Assembly (NCBI GenBank): GCA_016215625.1
Contig: JACRIW010000004.1
Span: forward strand, 1-64,000
Length of the DNA stretch: 64,000 bases
Direction of reading: 5' to 3'
Origin: Candidatus Eiseniibacteriota bacterium
Lineage (GTDB): Bacteria > Eisenbacteria > RBG-16-71-46
Shown here: one piece after another, positions 8,070 through 16,386 of the stretch
Position numbering within the stretch: the first letter of the stretch is position 1
How the letters are laid out: every line of letters starts with the position of its first letter
Notes under the pieces: generated by a model
Databases searched by the model: none
What the model was told of the DNA's origin: nothing
What the model saw: the letters and a program-made list of their open reading frames with translations, nothing else
Position numbers and translations under genes: made by a program

Positions 8070-8639
8070 TCAGAACCTCAGCGTGGCGGCCGGCACGAGG
8101 CGTCCCGCGACGAGCGCCGGGTGGATCTCGAGCCGCGCGCCCGACTGGCTCGAGCGCATGCGGTCGGGCAGCCGGACGACCTCGTACGCGGCGAGCCCGG
8201 AGGTCAACACCGCGCCGCCGAGCATCACGGCCTCGAAGCCCTCGTCGGTGTCCCGGTCCGCGGCGACGAGCAGCGTGGACAGCGCGACGAGGCTGCGCAG
8301 CGCCTCTCCCTCGCGCGCCGCGCGATGGAATCCGGCGTAGTGGTAGCCGAGGGCCGGGCCTTCGACGGTGCCGAAGTAGAGCAGGACCCACGAGGTGACC
8401 GAGGTCTCGCCCTGCACGGCCCACGTCACCGCGCCGGCGCCGATCGGGAGCGCCGTGCACACGAGTGCGATCGTGCGCGCGAGCTCGGGGGACGCGGGCT
8501 CGCCGTACTCACGCGAGGACGGCGCAGGCGGAGGGGCCGAGCGCGGCCATCCGTACTGGGCACGTGCCACCGCGGGCCACAGCGTGAGGCACACGAGGGC
8601 CGCGGACAGCAGGCGCACGAGACGGGACCCGAAAGCCAC
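8070..8639 (-). CDS. Membrane-associated protein, paralogue of the product of 10000-10656
   Basis: I place the start at the GTG at 8639, preceded by GAGGAGGAA; the frame is open further upstream but overlaps the FAD oxidoreductase gene. The 189-residue protein has a signal peptide ('RLVRLLSAALVCLTLWPAVARA') and several hydrophobic segments. It ends in a Phe ('ATLRF'), as outer-membrane proteins often do. The block 'GPALGYHYAGFHRAAREGEA' matches 'GPSLGYLYAGIPTEALPGD' in the gene two places upstream, so the two are paralogues. Family not recognised. It is the last gene of a three-gene minus-strand operon. Confidence 0.75.
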   Translation of the reverse strand: MAFGSRLVRLLSAALVCLTLWPAVARAQYGWPRSAPPPAPSSREYGEPASPELARTIALVCTALPIGAGAVTWAVQGETSVTSWVLLYFGTVEGPALGYHYAGFHRAAREGEALRSLVALSTLLVAADRDTDEGFEAVMLGGAVLTSGLAAYEVVRLPDRMRSSQSGARLEIHPALVAGRLVPAATLRF

Positions 8640-8697
8640 GATTCCTCCTCCGTCGTGGCGTGCCTTGCCTGCACGGCGCCGGAGCAGCGCGTCGTGC

Positions 8698-9948
8698 TCA
8701 GGCCACGCCGAGCGAAACGATGCCTTCGCGGCTCTGGCGCAGTTCGGGGAAGCGGTGCGGATCGAACGTCGCGATGCCGGGCGCGCGCTTCCACGACAGC
8801 AGCTCCGCGAGGTCCAGCGTGCAGGCCGCGGCCATGCCCATGCCGTGCCCCGTGAACCCGGCGCAGATCGCGAGATGGTGCGCGGCATCGAGCCAGCCGA
8901 CGAGCGGACGGCCGTCGCGGGCGAAGCCCATGATGCCGGCCCAGCGGTGCTCGATCTTCGCGCCGCCCGGGACGAGTTCGGCGAGGCCGGACTCGATGCC
9001 CGCCTGGATCTTCGGCGTCAGGACGGTGTCGTAGCCCGTTTCGGCGTCGAAGTCCGTGTCGCGCCAGCCGCCGATCACGAGCCGCCGATCGGCCGTCTGG
9101 TGCCAGTACTGGTAGCCGTAGTGCGCGTAGGTCGGGCGGTTCGACAGCTCGACCTCGAGCGGCGCGGTCGCGATCACCTGGCCGCGGCGCGGCGCGATGA
9201 TGGCTCCCAGCGCGGGCACGAGTTTCGGCGTGTAGGCGTTGGTCGCGAGCACGAGCGTGCGCGCGTGCACGACGTGGCCGTTCGCGTGCACGTCCCAGAC
9301 GTTGTTCGCCCAGCGCGCGCTCGTGACCGCGCTGTGCGCGAACAGCCGGACGCCGCGGCGTGCGGCTTCGAGCGCGACGCCGTGCAGGAACTTCACCGGG
9401 TGCACGGTGCCGTCCTCCGGCACCTCGAACGCCGCGTCGAATCCTGCGGCGGCGTGCGCGGGCACGGCGTCGGTGATCGCGATCTCGCGCATCGGGAAGC
9501 CGTCGTGACGCAGCTCGGGCAGCGAGCTGCGCAGGTCCTCGCTCTCCTCGCGCGTGCGCGAGAGACGCAGCGAGCCGGTCTGCGCGTACTGGCAGTCGAG
9601 ACTCAGCGACTGCGCGAGCTGGCGGACGCGCTGGTGCGTGCGCCGCCCGATCTGCAGCACGGCGCGGGCGCCGTCGCGGCCCCAGAGCGCGATGCGTTCG
9701 GCGTAGGGTTCGGCGGGCGCGGCGAGCAGGAACCCGGCGTTGTTGCCGCTCGCGGCGCCGGCGAGATGGCCGGCGTCGAGCAGCACGACCGTGGCGCCCT
9801 GGTCGGCGAGCGGGTAGGCGAGCGTGATGCCCGTGATGCCGCCCCCGACGATGCACACGTCGGCATCGAAGCTGGTGTCGAGCACGGGGAACTCGGGGGT
9901 GGGGTCGGCCCACCAGAGCGACGTCGGACGCGGAGTGGAGTTCGTCAT
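8698..9948 (-). CDS. FAD-dependent oxidoreductase (DadA/PuuB-like amine or amino-acid oxidase)
   Basis: This 416-residue flavoenzyme starts at the ATG at 9948 ('MTNSTPRP'). The N-terminal Rossmann motif 'VCIVGGGITGITLAYPLAD' binds the FAD ADP moiety. 'ASGNNAGFLLA' is the isoalloxazine-side loop, and 'GFTGHGMGMA' near the C-terminus is typical of D-amino-acid dehydrogenase / gamma-glutamylputrescine oxidase-like enzymes. No membrane segment is seen, so it is probably soluble. It is predicted to oxidise a C-N bond of an amine or amino acid; the substrate is unknown. It sits between two related membrane-protein genes, which is an unusual arrangement. Confidence 0.88.
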   Translation of the reverse strand: MTNSTPRPTSLWWADPTPEFPVLDTSFDADVCIVGGGITGITLAYPLADQGATVVLLDAGHLAGAASGNNAGFLLAAPAEPYAERIALWGRDGARAVLQIGRRTHQRVRQLAQSLSLDCQYAQTGSLRLSRTREESEDLRSSLPELRHDGFPMREIAITDAVPAHAAAGFDAAFEVPEDGTVHPVKFLHGVALEAARRGVRLFAHSAVTSARWANNVWDVHANGHVVHARTLVLATNAYTPKLVPALGAIIAPRRGQVIATAPLEVELSNRPTYAHYGYQYWHQTADRRLVIGGWRDTDFDAETGYDTVLTPKIQAGIESGLAELVPGGAKIEHRWAGIMGFARDGRPLVGWLDAAHHLAICAGFTGHGMGMAAACTLDLAELLSWKRAPGIATFDPHRFPELRQSREGIVSLGVA

Positions 9949-9999
9949 GGGCAGCATGATGCACGCGGCCCCGCGACCCGGCAACCGGGTCCCGGAGCG

Positions 10000-10656
10000 T
10001 CAGAACCGGAAGGAGAGCGCGAGCGCGGGACGGCCGTCCGGCAGCGGACGCAGGCCGACGGTGGCCGTGGCGATCCGCCGGTCGTTCTCGCGCCGGACCG
10101 CCGGACCGACGTTGCCGATGTCGTAGAGCGTGGCGCCCGCGAAGACGACGGTGCCGAGCACGAGCGTGCCGACCGCTCCGACGACGTCGGACTCGGAGTC
10201 CATCCACGGGCCGTAGATCGTGAACGCCGCGACCCCGAGCGCGCCGAGCCGCAGGAGGTCGCCCGGCAGCGCCTCGGTCGGGATGCCGGCGTAGAGGTAC
10301 CCGAGACTCGGCCCGATGACCGCGAGCGTGAGCCCGGAGGTAATGAGGACGGACTGGGTCCGGCGCAGGTCGTCCCAGTTCGAGAGCATCAGCACGGGCA
10401 CGAGGGTGCCGGCGAGCGTGAGCGCGCTTGCCGCGCCGGGAGAGGGCAGGTGCAGCGAGTCGGCGACGTGTACGGCGCGCGCGTTCGGTGCATGGCCATT
10501 CGAGGGGCGCGGATTGAGGTCGAAGAGCGCGCGATCCGAGAACACGCGCACGCCGTGCGTGGCGGCGGCCGAGTCGGGAACGGCGGCGGCACGCGCCGGG
10601 GCCGCACCGTGAAGGAGCAGGAGGAGAACCAGGATCCACGCGTTCGCGCGAGGCAT
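10000..10656 (-). CDS. Exported membrane protein, paralogue of the product of 8070-8639
   Basis: This 218-residue protein has a clear signal peptide ('WILVLLLLLHGAAPARA'), three to four hydrophobic segments, and a C-terminal 'LALSFRF' compatible with an outer-membrane location. The middle block 'GPSLGYLYAGIPTEALPGD' and the following Gly-rich hydrophobic region align with the downstream paralogue. I do not recognise a named family. It is the first gene of the minus-strand set that includes the FAD oxidoreductase, and it is divergent from the molybdenum hydroxylase operon. Confidence 0.75.
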   Translation of the reverse strand: MPRANAWILVLLLLLHGAAPARAAAVPDSAAATHGVRVFSDRALFDLNPRPSNGHAPNARAVHVADSLHLPSPGAASALTLAGTLVPVLMLSNWDDLRRTQSVLITSGLTLAVIGPSLGYLYAGIPTEALPGDLLRLGALGVAAFTIYGPWMDSESDVVGAVGTLVLGTVVFAGATLYDIGNVGPAVRRENDRRIATATVGLRPLPDGRPALALSFRF

Positions 10657-10689
10657 GTCGGAAGACGCCTTTCCCGGGGCGCACGGACG

Positions 10690-10718
10690 TTGACACTGCC
10701 GGGCGCACCCGCTCTAAT
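10690..10718 (+). promoter_or_regulatory. Sigma-70 promoter of the molybdenum hydroxylase operon
   Basis: A perfect -35 TTGACA (10690-10695), a 17-bp spacer and -10 TCTAAT (10713-10718) lie 47 bp before the first gene of the operon. It is the strongest promoter match I saw in the window. It lies just upstream of the divergent gene ending its leader at 10656, so the two directions share a short control region. Confidence 0.78.
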
Positions 10719-10764
10719 CGCGCCCATTCTCGTTCTTCACACGCCGACACGTCGAGGAGATTCC

Positions 10765-11256
10765 GTGGACGCTGCTGCCCTCGTGCCGTGCACGATGCAG
10801 GTCAACGGTGACGCGCGCACCTGCGCGATCACGCCCGCCACCACGCTGCTCGAGGCGCTGCGCTACACGCTCGGCCTGACGGGCAGCAAGCAGGGCTGCG
10901 ACAAGGGCGACTGCGGCGCGTGCACCGTGCTCGTGGACGGTGTGCCGACGCTGTCGTGCCTCACGCTCGCGCTCGCCTGCGACGGCCGCGCGGTGACCAC
11001 GGTCGAAGGACTCGCGGACAAGGGCGTGCCGCACCCGCTGCAGGACGCGTTCGACCGCACGGGCGGCGCGCAGTGCGGCTTCTGCACGCCGGGCATGCTC
11101 ATGAGCGCGTACGCGCTGCTGCAGCGCGAGGCCGCTCCCACGCGCGACGAGATCTCGCACGCCCTCTCGGGCAACCTGTGCCGTTGCACGGGCTACACGA
11201 AGATCCTCGACGCGGTCGAACTCGCCGCCGCCGAACTGCGGGAGCGCGCGAAGTGA
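10765..11256 (+). CDS. hcrC: Molybdenum hydroxylase 2Fe-2S subunit (HcrC/CoxS-type)
   Basis: Small electron-transfer subunit of 163 residues from the GTG at 10765 (SD GGAG about 10 bp upstream). The N-terminal plant-type [2Fe-2S] ligands are C45, C50, C53 and C65 ('CDKGDCGACTVLVDG'). The second cluster uses C104, C107, C139 and C141 ('CGFCTPG' and 'NLCRCTGYTKI'). It would carry electrons between the molybdenum subunit and the flavin subunit. Its stop overlaps the start of the large-subunit gene. The family is certain; the 4-hydroxybenzoyl-CoA-reductase assignment rests on the partner subunits. Confidence 0.92.
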   Translation: MDAAALVPCTMQVNGDARTCAITPATTLLEALRYTLGLTGSKQGCDKGDCGACTVLVDGVPTLSCLTLALACDGRAVTTVEGLADKGVPHPLQDAFDRTGGAQCGFCTPGMLMSAYALLQREAAPTRDEISHALSGNLCRCTGYTKILDAVELAAAELRERAK

Positions 11257-13733
11257 GCGACGGGAAGCCGACGCAGGCTCCGGGCACGCCTCCGGCGGGC
11301 ATGGCGATCCCCGGCAACCGCACGATGCCGAAGGAGGACCGCCTCACGCCTCCCGTGTGGGAAGGCGGGCGCGCGGCGCCGCCGAACGGCGACTTCCGCA
11401 TGATCGGCAAGCGCAACCGCAAGGTCGAAGGGCTCGCCAAGGTCACCGGCCGCGCGGTGTACGCGGACGACCTCGTGCTGCCTCGCATGCTGCACGCGAA
11501 GCTGCTGCGCTCCATACACGCCCACGCGCGCATCGTGTCGATCGACGCGAGCGCCGCGCTCGCGCTGCCCGGCGTGCACGCGGTCGTGACCGGCGCCGAC
11601 ATGCCCACGCACTTCGGCATCATTCCGTGGACCGAGGACGAGCAGGCGCTCTGCACGGACAAGGTGCGCTACGTCGGCGACGCGATCGCCGCGGTCGCGG
11701 CCGACGACGAGCGCACGTGCGAGGAGGCGCTGAAACTCGTCCGCGTCGAGTACGAGCCGCTGCCCGCGGTCACCGACATCGAGACCGCGCTCGCGCATCC
11801 CGAGTGGCAGGTGAACGAGAAGGCGGGCGAAGGCAACATCAGCAAGCACGTCCGTCTCGAGTTCGGCGACGTGGACGGCGCGCTCGCCGCTTCCGATCAC
11901 GTCGTCGAGGGCGACTACTGGTACGAAGGCTCGACCCATGCGCCGCTCGAGCCGCACTGCTGCGTGGCCGAGTTCGACTCGACCGGTTTCCTCACCGTCT
12001 GGTCGAGCACGCAGGTCGCGCACTACCTGCACCGCGACCTCGCGAAGGTGCTGAACCTGCCGACGCAGCGCGTGCGCGTGATCCAGCCCGTCGTGGGCGG
12101 CGGCTTCGGCGGCAAGAGCGAGCCGTTCTCGCTCGAGTTCGCGGCCGCGAAGCTTTCCATGGTCACGGGCCGCCCGGTGAAGATCCTCTACACGCGCGAG
12201 GAAGTGTTCTACGCGCACCGCGGCCGCCACCCGATGCGCCTGCGCTACCGCACGGGCATGACCGCCGACGGTGCGATCACCGGGACGGACGCGCTCGTGC
12301 AGCTCGACGGCGGCGCCTACAGCTCGTTCGGGCTCGTGACGACCTACTACTCCGGGCAGCTGCTCACCGCGCCGTACGCGCTGCCGGCGTACCGGTTCGA
12401 CTCGACGCGCGTGTTCACGAACAAGCCCGCGTGCGGACCGAAGCGCGGACACGGCTCGGTGCAGCCGCGCTTCGCGTTCGAATGCCAGCTCGACAAGCTC
12501 TGCGAGAAGGCCGGGCTCGACCCGATCGAAGTCCGCCGCCGCAACTTCATCGGCGAGCGCACGAAGACGGTGAACGGCATGCGCGTCACGTCCAACGGCT
12601 TCCTCGAGTGTCTCGATGCGGTCGAGCGCGAGTCCGGCTGGGCCGCGAAGTTCCGCCGCATGCCCTACGGGCGCGGCATCGGCGTCGCGGGCAGCATGTA
12701 CATCAGCGGCACGAACTACTGCATCTACCCGAACGAAATGCCGCAGAGCGCCGTGCAGCTGCGGCTCGACCGCTCGGGCCGCGCGACGGTGATGAGCGGC
12801 TGTTCGGACATCGGCCAGGGTGTCGAGTCCGTGCTCGCGTACATCGTGTGCGAGGAACTCGGGCTCGACCTGCGCGACGTGCGCGTGGTCGCGGCCGACA
12901 CCGACCTGACCCCCGTCGACCTCGGCGCGTACTCGAGCCGCGAGACGTTCATGGTGGGCAACGCCTGCCTCGACGCGGCGCGCCACCTGCGGCTGAAGAT
13001 CGCGCAGACCCTCGCCGAGCGGTGGGGCGTGGCGGCCGGCGAGATCGTGCTCGCGAACGGGGTCGCGTGCGCGAGTAGCGATCCGGGCCGCTTCGCGATT
13101 TCCGTGAAGGAGGCCTTCCAGTGGGCGGAGGCGCGCCACGGCACGCTCGGCTCGGTGGGCTGGTACCAGAGCCCGAAGCTCGGCGGCGAGTACCGTGGCG
13201 GCACGATCGGCGCCTCGCCCGCGTACTCGTTCACGGCGCACGTCGCCGAGGTCGAATGCGATCCCGAGACCGGCTTCGTCGCGGTGAAGCACATCTGGGT
13301 CGCGCACGACTGCGGCCGTGCGCTGAACCCGGTGACGGTCGAGGGGCAGATGGAAGGCAGCGCGTACATGGGGTTCGGCGAAGCGCTGCTCGAGACGCAG
13401 CGCTACAAGGACGCCGCGCCCGGGCACGCGTTCGGCCTGCATCACGGGCCGAGCCTGCTCGATTACCGCATGCCGACGTCGCTCGACACGCCCGAGCTGC
13501 ACGCGCTGATCGTCGAGTCGGTCGACCCGGAAGGGCCGTACGGCGCGAAGGAGGCGGGTGAGGGTCCGCTGCACCCGAGCATCCCGGCGATCGCGAACGC
13601 CATCCACGACGCGCTCGGCGTCCGCTGCGACGCGCTGCCGTTCGACCCCCCGAGCGTCATGCGACTGCTGCGCGCCGGCGAGGCCCGCGCGAACTGGGAG
13701 CGCGCCCGCGCGCAGGTGGGAGGGCCGCGCTGA
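11253..13733 (+). CDS. hcrA: Molybdenum-binding large subunit, 4-hydroxybenzoyl-CoA reductase type
   Basis: This 826-residue xanthine-oxidase-family catalytic subunit starts at the GTG at 11253, overlapping the small-subunit stop. 'VVGGGFGGKSEPF' and 'SCSDIGQG'-like segments ('SGCSDIGQGVES') bind the molybdopterin cytosine dinucleotide. 'YGAKEAGEGPLHP' holds the conserved active-site Glu. Stretches such as 'KVTGRAVYADD', 'KTVNGMRVTSNGFLECLD' and 'YSSRETFMVGNA' resemble, from memory, the alpha subunit of 4-hydroxybenzoyl-CoA reductase more than xanthine or CO dehydrogenases. The predicted reaction is reductive dehydroxylation or hydroxylation of an aromatic CoA ester, but the substrate is unproven. 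The N-terminus carries about 45 extra residues. Confidence 0.9.
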   Translation: MSDGKPTQAPGTPPAGMAIPGNRTMPKEDRLTPPVWEGGRAAPPNGDFRMIGKRNRKVEGLAKVTGRAVYADDLVLPRMLHAKLLRSIHAHARIVSIDASAALALPGVHAVVTGADMPTHFGIIPWTEDEQALCTDKVRYVGDAIAAVAADDERTCEEALKLVRVEYEPLPAVTDIETALAHPEWQVNEKAGEGNISKHVRLEFGDVDGALAASDHVVEGDYWYEGSTHAPLEPHCCVAEFDSTGFLTVWSSTQVAHYLHRDLAKVLNLPTQRVRVIQPVVGGGFGGKSEPFSLEFAAAKLSMVTGRPVKILYTREEVFYAHRGRHPMRLRYRTGMTADGAITGTDALVQLDGGAYSSFGLVTTYYSGQLLTAPYALPAYRFDSTRVFTNKPACGPKRGHGSVQPRFAFECQLDKLCEKAGLDPIEVRRRNFIGERTKTVNGMRVTSNGFLECLDAVERESGWAAKFRRMPYGRGIGVAGSMYISGTNYCIYPNEMPQSAVQLRLDRSGRATVMSGCSDIGQGVESVLAYIVCEELGLDLRDVRVVAADTDLTPVDLGAYSSRETFMVGNACLDAARHLRLKIAQTLAERWGVAAGEIVLANGVACASSDPGRFAISVKEAFQWAEARHGTLGSVGWYQSPKLGGEYRGGTIGASPAYSFTAHVAEVECDPETGFVAVKHIWVAHDCGRALNPVTVEGQMEGSAYMGFGEALLETQRYKDAAPGHAFGLHHGPSLLDYRMPTSLDTPELHALIVESVDPEGPYGAKEAGEGPLHPSIPAIANAIHDALGVRCDALPFDPPSVMRLLRAGEARANWERARAQVGGPR

Positions 13734-14737
13734 TGCTCACGCTTCCCGCGTTCGCGTGGTCGCGCCCGCAGTCCGTCGAGGACGCGCTGGCCGTCCTGGC
13801 GGCGCATCCGGGCGAGTGCCTGATCGTCGCCGGCGGCACCGACGCCGTGCCGAACCTGAAGCACCGCCTGCACGAACCCCGGCGCCTCGTGCACCTGGGC
13901 GGCATCGGGGAACTGCGCGGCATCCGCGCCGGGGACGCCGGGCTCGAAGTGGGCGCTCTCGTGACGCTCACCGAACTCGCCTCGCACCCGCACGTGCGCG
14001 AGCACTTCCCGGGCGTCGTCACGGCGGCCGCGCACGTCGCTTCGCCGCAGATCCGCAACATGGGCACGGTCGGCGGCAACCTGTGCCTCGACACGCGCTG
14101 CACGTACTACAACCAGACCTTCTTCTGGCGTGAGGCGCTCGGCTTCTGCCTCAAGAAGGACGGCACGCGCTGCCACGTCGTGCCGCAGGGCAAGCGCTGC
14201 GTCGCCGCGCACTCGTCCGACGTCGCGCCCGTGTGGATCGCGCTCGGCGCCGAGGTCGAGATCGCCTCGCGCGACGCGGACGGCGCCGTGAGCCGGCGGA
14301 GCATTCCGGTGGAAGCGTTCTTCGTGGGCGACGGCGTGCACAACAACGTGCTCGCGCCCGGCGAGCTGGTGACGCGCGTGCTCGTGCCCGGGGCCGCGTA
14401 CGGGCTGCGGACGTCCTACCGCAAGCTGCGCCCGCGCGCGGCCATCGACTTCCCGATGCTGAGCGTGGCCGTCGCCGTGCGCGGCGATGCGGCGCGCATC
14501 GAGGAACTGCGCGTCGTCGTGAGCGCGCTCGGCGCGAAACCGCGCACGCTCGGCGGGCTCGACGCGATCGTGGCGGGCAGGGCCCACGACGCCGCGCTCG
14601 CGGAGGCCGTCGGCGCGGTCGCCCACAAGCAGTGCCATCCGCTCTCGAACGTGCCCTACGACACCGACTGGCGCCACGACATGGTGCCGGTGTTCGTGAA
14701 GCGCGCGCTCGCCGACGCGCTGGGTGTGCCGGCGTGA
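13733..14737 (+). CDS. hcrB: FAD subunit with extra 4Fe-4S loop (HcrB-type)
   Basis: This 334-residue medium subunit starts with 'AFAWSRPQSVEDAL', has the FAD pyrophosphate loop 'LIVAGGTDAVPNLK' and the 'IRNMGTVGGNLC' segment. Next comes an insertion (about residues 118-160) with Cys at 123, 139, 147 and 156. This spacing (16, 8, 9) fits the four ligands that hold the extra [4Fe-4S] cluster of 4-hydroxybenzoyl-CoA reductase beta subunits, as I recall them. Ordinary xanthine-oxidase FAD subunits lack this loop. It argues for a low-potential, ferredoxin-linked reductive reaction. The ATG overlaps the hcrA stop by one base. Confidence 0.92.
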   Translation: MLTLPAFAWSRPQSVEDALAVLAAHPGECLIVAGGTDAVPNLKHRLHEPRRLVHLGGIGELRGIRAGDAGLEVGALVTLTELASHPHVREHFPGVVTAAAHVASPQIRNMGTVGGNLCLDTRCTYYNQTFFWREALGFCLKKDGTRCHVVPQGKRCVAAHSSDVAPVWIALGAEVEIASRDADGAVSRRSIPVEAFFVGDGVHNNVLAPGELVTRVLVPGAAYGLRTSYRKLRPRAAIDFPMLSVAVAVRGDAARIEELRVVVSALGAKPRTLGGLDAIVAGRAHDAALAEAVGAVAHKQCHPLSNVPYDTDWRHDMVPVFVKRALADALGVPA

Positions 14738-15663
14738 GCGCCCGCGACGACGATCGCCCCGAGCCGCGCGCACACGCCGATCGCGCGATGCACGCCTTCG
14801 GCGAAGCGCGCGAGCCCGACGTGTGGGAGGTGCTCGCGCGCTGGCGCGGCGAGGGCCGCCGCATGGCGATGCTCACCGTCGTCGAGTCGCGCGGATTCAC
14901 GCCGCAGAAGGCCGGCACGCGCATGCTCGTGGACGCAGCCGGAGCGACCGCCGGCACGATCGGCGGCGGCGCGATCGAGCACGAGGCGCTGCGTGAGGCG
15001 CGCGCGCTGCTCGAGGCCGGCGGGGGCGCGATCACGGTGCGCAAGCAGCTGACGCAGGACCTCGGCATGTGCTGCGGCGGCGAGATGGTCGTGTACATCG
15101 AATCGCTCGAGGCGCCGCCGCGGCTGTTCCTGTTCGGCGCGGGTTACATCGCGCGCCCGATCGCCGCACTCGCGACGGGCTGCGGCTTCGCGGTCACCGT
15201 GTACGACGGGCGCGACGAGTGGGCGGCGGCCTCGCGGTTCCCGGGCGCGGCCGTGCACGCGCAGGATCCCGCGGATGCGGCGCGCGCGCTCGAGACGACG
15301 GGCGCCGACTATGCGATCGTCGTGACGCACGACCACGACCTCGACCAGCGCATCGTGCAGGAGCTGCTGCGCAAGCCGCTCAAGTTCACGGGCATGATCG
15401 GAAGCCTCGGCAAGCTCGCGAAGTTCCGCCGCCGGCTCGAGTCGCGCGGGTTCACGCCCGAGCAGGTGGCTCGCCTGCGTACGCCGCTGGGACTGCCGAT
15501 CGGCGCGCAGACGCCGGAGGAGATCGCGGTCAGCGTGCTGGCCGAGCTGGTCGCGGTGCGCCGCGAGACCGTGCCGGACAAAGGTTGGGAAGAAGCCGCG
15601 CGTGCGCGCCATCGCCGCTCGCGCGTCGCGGATGCGAAGTCCACCGAAGGGAGCGACACATGA
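14734..15663 (+). CDS. xdhC: XdhC/CoxI-family molybdenum cofactor insertion protein
   Basis: This 309-residue maturation factor binds molybdenum cofactor, promotes its sulfuration and delivers it to the large subunit. 'VVESRGFTPQKAGTRMLV' and 'GTIGGGAIEHEAL' form the XdhC/CoxI N-terminal domain. 'DLGMCCGGEMVVYIE' contains the conserved cysteines. 'LFLFGAGYIARPIA' starts the C-terminal Rossmann domain, which ends in 'MIGSLGKLAKF' and 'GLPIGAQTPEEIAVSVLAE'. The GTG overlaps the hcrB stop by four bases, so it is part of the same operon. Confidence 0.92.
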   Translation: MSARDDDRPEPRAHADRAMHAFGEAREPDVWEVLARWRGEGRRMAMLTVVESRGFTPQKAGTRMLVDAAGATAGTIGGGAIEHEALREARALLEAGGGAITVRKQLTQDLGMCCGGEMVVYIESLEAPPRLFLFGAGYIARPIAALATGCGFAVTVYDGRDEWAAASRFPGAAVHAQDPADAARALETTGADYAIVVTHDHDLDQRIVQELLRKPLKFTGMIGSLGKLAKFRRRLESRGFTPEQVARLRTPLGLPIGAQTPEEIAVSVLAELVAVRRETVPDKGWEEAARARHRRSRVADAKSTEGSDT

Positions 15664-16325
15664 ACGTGGGTGTGCTGTTGGCCGCGGGCGCCTCGACCCG
15701 CATGAAGAGTCCCAAGCCGCTCGTGCGCTGGAAGGGGCATTCCTTCCTCGTGCACGGCACCCGCGCCCTGTGGACGTCGTGCGACGTGGTCGTCGCCGTG
15801 CTCGGCAGCAACGCCGGCCCGGTGCGCGCGGCGCTCGAGAAGGAGTTCACCGAGCTCGTCGAGTCCGGCGCACTGACCGCCGACCTGCACGAAGCGCGGC
15901 GCAAGGGCGCGCGCGGCCTCGAACTGCGCTTCGAGACGAACGCGAAGTGGAAGCAGGGCATGCTCTCGTCCGCGAAGGTCGGACTGGCGGCGGCGCTCAA
16001 GCTCAAGCCGGCGAGCATCGCCGTGCTGCCCGTGGATCATCCCGAGGTGAGCGGCGAGACCGTGGACGCGATGACGGGCATGATGGCCGACGCGCTCAAG
16101 GCCTTCCAGAGCGACTCGCCCGCGTTCCCGTACGCGCTCGTGCCGCGCTTCAAGGGTCACCGCGGGCATCCGCTCGTGCTCTCGCCCGCGCTCGCGCGCG
16201 CGATCGTGCGCGACAAGGTGGCGGTGGACCTCGGCGACGCCGTGCGGCGTTCCGCCCGGCTCGTCGGCTACGTGGACGTGCGCGACGGCGGCGTGATCCG
16301 CAATCGCAACACGCCGAAGGGCTGA
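15660..16325 (+). CDS. mocA: Molybdenum cofactor cytidylyltransferase-like protein (MocA family)
   Basis: This 221-residue nucleotidyltransferase starts at the ATG at 15660, overlapping the xdhC stop. 'VLLAAGASTRMKSPKPLVRW' is the NTP-binding loop of the MobA/MocA fold. 'IAVLPVDHPEVSGETVD' supplies the metal-binding Asp, and 'RGHPLVLSPALARAI' is conserved in MocA proteins. It is predicted to join CTP to molybdopterin, giving the MCD form used by this hydroxylase family. About 35 charged residues between the two motifs form an insert not present in short MocA proteins. It is the last gene of the operon. Confidence 0.87.
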   Translation: MNVGVLLAAGASTRMKSPKPLVRWKGHSFLVHGTRALWTSCDVVVAVLGSNAGPVRAALEKEFTELVESGALTADLHEARRKGARGLELRFETNAKWKQGMLSSAKVGLAAALKLKPASIAVLPVDHPEVSGETVDAMTGMMADALKAFQSDSPAFPYALVPRFKGHRGHPLVLSPALARAIVRDKVAVDLGDAVRRSARLVGYVDVRDGGVIRNRNTPKG

Positions 16326-16345
16326 GGTCCCCGACGATCGCGAGC

Positions 16346-16386
16346 ACGGACCGGCGCACCGCGGATCAGCGCGGCGCCCGGTCCGT
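16346..16386. terminator. Convergent hairpin with a stop codon in its loop
   Basis: A 9-bp inverted repeat (ACGGACCGG at 16346-16354, CCGGTCCGT at 16378-16386) lies between the mocA stop and the Rieske gene end. The Rieske stop codon (16366-16368) falls in the loop, so the element is shared by the two convergent transcripts. Confidence 0.5.
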
